NCBI GenBank assembly: GCA_022448455.1
Contig: JAKUUR010000001.1
Coordinates: 1-64,000 of the forward strand
Source of the DNA: Candidatus Thioglobus autotrophicus
GTDB taxonomy: Bacteria; Pseudomonadota; Gammaproteobacteria; PS1; Pseudothioglobaceae
DNA length: 64,000 nt
Direction of reading: 5' to 3'
Shown here: positions 59,851 through 64,000 of the stretch, piece by piece
How the letters are laid out: each line of letters starts with the position of its first letter
How positions within the stretch are numbered: the first letter of the stretch is position 1
Program-made: the position numbers and the translations under genes
Notes under the pieces: generated by a model
What the model was told of the DNA's origin: nothing
Databases searched by the model: none
What the model saw: the letters and a program-made list of their open reading frames with translations, nothing else

Positions 59851-61143
59851 GTGAAAATTCTAGAAATAGGCAAAGTTGATTTAGCTTCACTTTGTTATCT
59901 CAACAAAGAACGCTATCCCTTTTTACTTGAAAGTGTCAATCATAATGATAATAATAGATATTCGATTTTGTTTGCTTTTCCAGGAAAAAGTATTGTTCTT
60001 GACAACTTTTCTGACTTTAACTTCCTAAGCGAACTTGAGAAACAATTTAAATTAAACAACCTAAAAACAAATCTGCCTTTTTCGGGCGGCTGGTTTGTTT
60101 ATCTCTCTTATGAGCTTATTGGTCAAATAGAGCCAATTTTGTCTGAAGAACTTCACACTTCTGAATTACCAATTGCTTATGCAGTCAAAATACCCTCTGC
60201 AATCATCATTGATCACCAATTAAATACTACTTATCTTATTGATCAAGATAACGACCAAAATCGTATTGATACTATTTTGTCAGATATAGATGCAATTAAA
60301 CCGATTCCAGAAGCAGGTGTTTTAGGGGAATTGGACCAAGAAAATGAAGATAAATTTTTAAGTGGCGTAAAAGCTTGTCTAGACTACATTGTGGCAGGTG
60401 ATGTGTTCCAGGTCAACCTCTCAAGACAGTGGCAATATAAATTAACCAAAGAAATAGACTCAACAATTATCTATCACGCCTTAAAAAATTCAAATCCAGC
60501 ACCATTTTCAGCGCTTATTCAATATGAAAATTTCAGTATAGTATCATCTTCACCGGAACGACTTTTTAGTGTTCAAGACGGTATTTTACAAACCAGACCT
60601 ATTGCAGGAACTCATCCAAGAGGACAAGGTTCTGAGGATGAAGCCCAAAAAGAAGGTTTAATTAGTCATCCAAAGGAGATAGCAGAGCATGTCATGCTTC
60701 TTGACCTAGAGCGTAACGATATGGGTAGGGTGTGTGAATACGGTAGTGTGTTTGTCAATGAAGTTATGACACTAGAAACCTATCCTTATGTTCATCATAT
60801 CGTTTCCAATATAAAGGGAAAACTTAAAGAAAGGGTGACTATAAAAGGTATAGTTCAGGCTCTCTTTCCTGGAGGCACTATTACTGGCTGTCCAAAAGTG
60901 CGATGTATGCAAATCATTAGTGAGCTAGAACAAATGCCAAGAGGTCCTTACACAGGCTCTCTTGGTTACCTTAGCCAGGATGGAAAAATGGACTTCAATA
61001 TTCTTATCCGCAGTTTTGTCCACACTGGTAAAAAGCTGACTTTTCGAGCTGGAGCAGGAATTGTATATGACTCAATCCCTGAAAGAGAATTGGCAGAAAC
61101 TAAGCATAAAGCTGCTGGATTGGTTAAGATTTTTCAAGATTAG
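59851..61143 (+). CDS. pabB: Aminodeoxychorismate synthase component I
   Basis: PFSGGWFVYLSYELIGQIEP, GDVFQVNLSRQW, SSSPERLFSVQDGILQTRPIAGTHPRG, MGRVCEYGSVFV, FPGGTITGCPKVRCMQII. GTG start. Confidence 0.88.
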   Translation: MKILEIGKVDLASLCYLNKERYPFLLESVNHNDNNRYSILFAFPGKSIVLDNFSDFNFLSELEKQFKLNNLKTNLPFSGGWFVYLSYELIGQIEPILSEELHTSELPIAYAVKIPSAIIIDHQLNTTYLIDQDNDQNRIDTILSDIDAIKPIPEAGVLGELDQENEDKFLSGVKACLDYIVAGDVFQVNLSRQWQYKLTKEIDSTIIYHALKNSNPAPFSALIQYENFSIVSSSPERLFSVQDGILQTRPIAGTHPRGQGSEDEAQKEGLISHPKEIAEHVMLLDLERNDMGRVCEYGSVFVNEVMTLETYPYVHHIVSNIKGKLKERVTIKGIVQALFPGGTITGCPKVRCMQIISELEQMPRGPYTGSLGYLSQDGKMDFNILIRSFVHTGKKLTFRAGAGIVYDSIPERELAETKHKAAGLVKIFQD

Positions 61144-61176
61144 GTTGTTTGATAACAACTAAATCAGCAAGCACGA

Positions 61177-63054
61177 TTAGGGTTGAAATTTTGATGTCAT
61201 AGGGTAACGTCTTTCTCTACCGAAGGCATTGCTACTTATTTTTGGACCTGGAGCTGATTGTCGTCGCTTGTACTCATTTTTAAGAATCATTGAAGTAATC
61301 TTGTTAACCAAGTCTAAATCATGTCCTTGTTCAGTTATTTTACTAACAGATTGCTTCATTTCAACGAATCGCATTAATATATCATCCAAGATTTCATAAG
61401 GTGGTAGGGAATCTTGGTCGAGTTGATTTGGTGAAAGTTCAGCAGAAGGTGACCTTGTTATAACACGATCAGGAATGACCCTGGATAATGTATTACGATA
61501 ATTCGCAAGTTGATAGACCATAGTTTTCGAGATATCCTTAAGAGGAGCAAAGCCACCACACATGTCACCATAAAGAGTTGCATATCCTACGGCCATTTCA
61601 GATTTATTGCCAGTTGCTAAAACAATTTTATGATGCTTGTTTGATAATGCCATCAACAATACTCCACGAACTCTTGCTTGAATATTCTCCTCAGTAATAT
61701 CTCTAAAAGAATCTTCAAAAAAATCTTTTAAAGATAAATTAAATGCATCAACCATAGGATGAATATCAATACTTGAAAAGGTAACACCCTGGCTGAGAGC
61801 CTGTAATTCAGAGTCTTCTAGGCTCATAGTAGAAGTGAATTGATATGGCATCATTACGGCATGAACATTTTCTGGACCAACAGCATCAACAGCAATTGCA
61901 AGAGTTAATGCAGAATCAATGCCACCAGATAGACCAATAAGGGCTGCTTCAAAAGAATTTTTTTGAATATAGTCACGAGTAGCTAAAACTAAAGCCGAGT
62001 AAATGGATTCCTCTAACATAACAGGTTGAAAGTTTTTTAATGATTCTGTATGAAGACAGAAATATTCCTTAAATTCAGGTAACTGCTGAATTAGAGTTCC
62101 TTCAGAGTCAGTAACAAAAGAGTTACCATCAAAAACCACTTCATCCTGGCCACCAACCATATTTACGTAAATATATGAAACTTCAAACTCAGCAGCATAC
62201 TTTTTACAAATATTCAACCTATCTTTATGCTTTTCAGCTTGAAAGGGAGACGCATTAATGCTAATCACAATATCTACATTTAATTGACAAAGTTTAGAGA
62301 TAGGACCATCAATCCACTGGTCTTCACAAATCAAAACACCAATTCTAGTTTGTTGGCACACAAACACAAAAGATTTATTTCCTGATGAAAAATAGCGCTT
62401 TTCATCAAATACACCATAATTAGGTAACTCTTGTTTATGATAAATATTCGAAATTCGATTCTTTTGAATACAATAAGCGCTGTTAAACAAGGAATCATCA
62501 TTTCGAGAAGGCGCACCAAACAAAACACTTATGGAAGAAGGAATTGAGTCACAAAGGTAATTAATTTGTTCTTCAACTTGAATCATAAATCCATCTCGAA
62601 ATAAAAGATCCTCAGGAGGATAACCAGTAAGAGCCATTTCTGGGAAGACAATCAAGTGAGCTCCAGCACCATCTGCTTCTGTGATCAAAGTTAACATTTT
62701 TTGGGTGTTTATTCTAACATCACCAACAATTGCATTAAATTGGGCGATTTGAATCTTAATAGGCTCAGATGAGGAAAAAATATTATTAAGCTGTTCTTGC
62801 CAAAATATGGCCTTCTCTTTATTGGCAGTATTAATAGCATGCTCATATTTAGTATGAGCAACAACTTCAGCAGGGTCAATATCAAGAATATTTGCGAATA
62901 ACCAGGCATGCGTCTCGCTTAAAGCAGCCTTACCAGAGCTATATTTACTTAAATTTGACTGATTAATAGCATATTTTTTAGCAATTTTATAATCCGATAA
63001 ACCCGTTTTTTCACGCACCATTACAAGGTATTCAGTTGTTTTTTTATTCATCAT
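61177..63054 (-). CDS. nadE: Glutamine-dependent NAD+ synthetase with an N-terminal phage-Cro/DUF3693-like HTH domain
   Basis: Nitrilase domain (IVFPEMALTGYPPEDLLFRDGF, GVLICEDQW), synthetase (GLSGGIDSALTLAIAVDAVGP, ATGNKSEMAVGYATLYGDMCGGFAPLKD). ~90 aa N-terminal HTH-like extension (SDYKIAKKYAINQSNLSKYSSGKAALSETHAWLFANILDIDPAEVVA). Confidence 0.92.
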   Translation of the reverse strand: MMNKKTTEYLVMVREKTGLSDYKIAKKYAINQSNLSKYSSGKAALSETHAWLFANILDIDPAEVVAHTKYEHAINTANKEKAIFWQEQLNNIFSSSEPIKIQIAQFNAIVGDVRINTQKMLTLITEADGAGAHLIVFPEMALTGYPPEDLLFRDGFMIQVEEQINYLCDSIPSSISVLFGAPSRNDDSLFNSAYCIQKNRISNIYHKQELPNYGVFDEKRYFSSGNKSFVFVCQQTRIGVLICEDQWIDGPISKLCQLNVDIVISINASPFQAEKHKDRLNICKKYAAEFEVSYIYVNMVGGQDEVVFDGNSFVTDSEGTLIQQLPEFKEYFCLHTESLKNFQPVMLEESIYSALVLATRDYIQKNSFEAALIGLSGGIDSALTLAIAVDAVGPENVHAVMMPYQFTSTMSLEDSELQALSQGVTFSSIDIHPMVDAFNLSLKDFFEDSFRDITEENIQARVRGVLLMALSNKHHKIVLATGNKSEMAVGYATLYGDMCGGFAPLKDISKTMVYQLANYRNTLSRVIPDRVITRSPSAELSPNQLDQDSLPPYEILDDILMRFVEMKQSVSKITEQGHDLDLVNKITSMILKNEYKRRQSAPGPKISSNAFGRERRYPMTSKFQP

Positions 63055-63159
63055 TAACTATTAATAAAAGTATATATTAGTTATTTTATACCACTACAGG
63101 TAATTAATAACTATATATAGTTAAATAATAACAAATAAATAGTTGTAATTAATAACTAT
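63055..63159. promoter_or_regulatory. Cluster of TAACTA/TAGTTA motifs upstream of HTH-nadE, including the perfect palindrome TAACTATATATAGTTA (63108-63123)
   Basis: TAACTA at 63055, TAGTTA at 63078, TAACTA at 63108, TAGTTA at 63118, TAACTA at 63153, plus near match TAGTTG at 63140. Confidence 0.5.
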
Positions 63160-63499
63160 TAAACTTGTAAAACATTGATTTAACAATAAATAATGATATT
63201 TGTTAAAATAATCTAAATTGATCAAATTAAATTAATAATAACGACTGAACTGTGAATTTAATAGATTGATTGGATATACGTAAATTGAATTTAATTAAAT
63301 TAACTTATTGTTAATTCTGAACAATCAAACGCTCTATATTTGACTTTAGAACAAAGTTTTCAAAGCTTATCTTGATTTGAATTAATTTCAGTTTTTTAAA
63401 AAATAATTCAACATAGTCATAAACTAGTGATAAAATTTCCGTAATCCTCATTCAATTGTGATGGATTGAGATACTTTAGATACTCATTAGGAGAAATAT

Positions 63500-64000
63500 A
63501 TGAAACAATTATTAAAATTGTCTGTCGCATCATTCTTGATCGCTGGCGCACTAGCTGTGCAGGCATCTACGTTGAGTGATGTTCAAAGTAAAGGCTACCT
63601 TAGTTGTGGTGTTTCCAAAGGTCTTGCAGGGTTTTCTGCTGCTGACTCTTCTGGTACTTGGACAGGCGTTGATGTTGATGTTTGCCGTGCTGTTGCTGCT
63701 GCAACGCTTGGTGACGCGACAAAAGTTCAATTTGTACCATTAACTGCTAAAGAAAGATTTACCGCACTTCAATCAGGTGAAATCGATATGTTGTCTAGAA
63801 ACACTACTTGGACAATTACTCGTGATGCATCTCTTGGATTAAACTTTGCCGGTGTTAACTATTACGACGGTCAAGGTTTTATGGTTAAGTCTTCTTTAGG
63901 TGTTTCAAGTGCTCTAGAGCTTGGTGGAGCGGCTATTTGTATCCAGGCGGGTACAACAACTGAGCTTAACCTAGCTGACTGGGGTAAGCAATTTGGTATT
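63500..64000 (+). CDS. General L-amino acid ABC transporter substrate-binding protein (AapJ-like), 3' end outside window
   Basis: Manual translation MKQLLKLSVASFLIAGALAVQASTLSDVQSKGYLSCGVSKGLAGFSAADSSGTWTGVDVDVCRAVAAATLGDATKVQFVPLTAKERFTALQSGEIDMLSRNTTWTITRD. Signal peptide followed by family motifs. Confidence 0.88.
   Translation, partial: MKQLLKLSVASFLIAGALAVQASTLSDVQSKGYLSCGVSKGLAGFSAADSSGTWTGVDVDVCRAVAAATLGDATKVQFVPLTAKERFTALQSGEIDMLSRNTTWTITRDASLGLNFAGVNYYDGQGFMVKSSLGVSSALELGGAAICIQAGTTTELNLADWGKQFGI

Overview
This window is about 64 kb of AT-rich, gene-dense bacterial chromosome. Gene content and order suggest a streamlined marine gammaproteobacterium of the SUP05/Thioglobus type, but that assignment is inference. 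The left ~20 kb is a taurine (organosulfonate) island that runs into central C2 metabolism: tauB, tauC, a DMGDH/GcvT-type FAD oxidoreductase, a gluconokinase-like gene, tauR (MocR), tpa, ald, xsc, a DUF924 gene, glcB, an RraA-like gene, aceK, aceA, an IclR regulator, and a phosphate acetyltransferase fused to an N-terminal GntR DNA-binding domain. ETF-QO, etfA, etfB and a CreBC-like two-component system follow. The remainder is mostly housekeeping: dadA-alr, glyA-nrdR, radA, cobO, btuB with a cobalamin riboswitch, serC-pheA-hisC-tyrA-aroA, lepB, ctp, tRNA-Arg(CCG), lgt-thyA-rnc-era-recO-pdxJ-acpS, ssb, bamD, spoT, iscX-tolB-pal-cpoB, pabB, a NAD synthetase with an N-terminal HTH, and the 5' part of an amino-acid ABC binding-protein gene. 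The observations most worth checking are: (1) the GntR-Pta fusion placed where Pta is needed for taurine catabolism; (2) the HTH-NadE fusion preceded by a cluster of TAACTA/TAGTTA motifs; (3) three TTCA(C/T) repeats spaced 11 bp apart (matching the CreB box TTCAC-N6-TTCAC) between creB and two unannotated small ORFs, one of which was not in the ORF track; (4) internal repeat expansions in the adjacent pal and cpoB genes; (5) a periplasmic insertion in TauC. No CRISPR array, rRNA, prophage or intact insertion sequence was seen.
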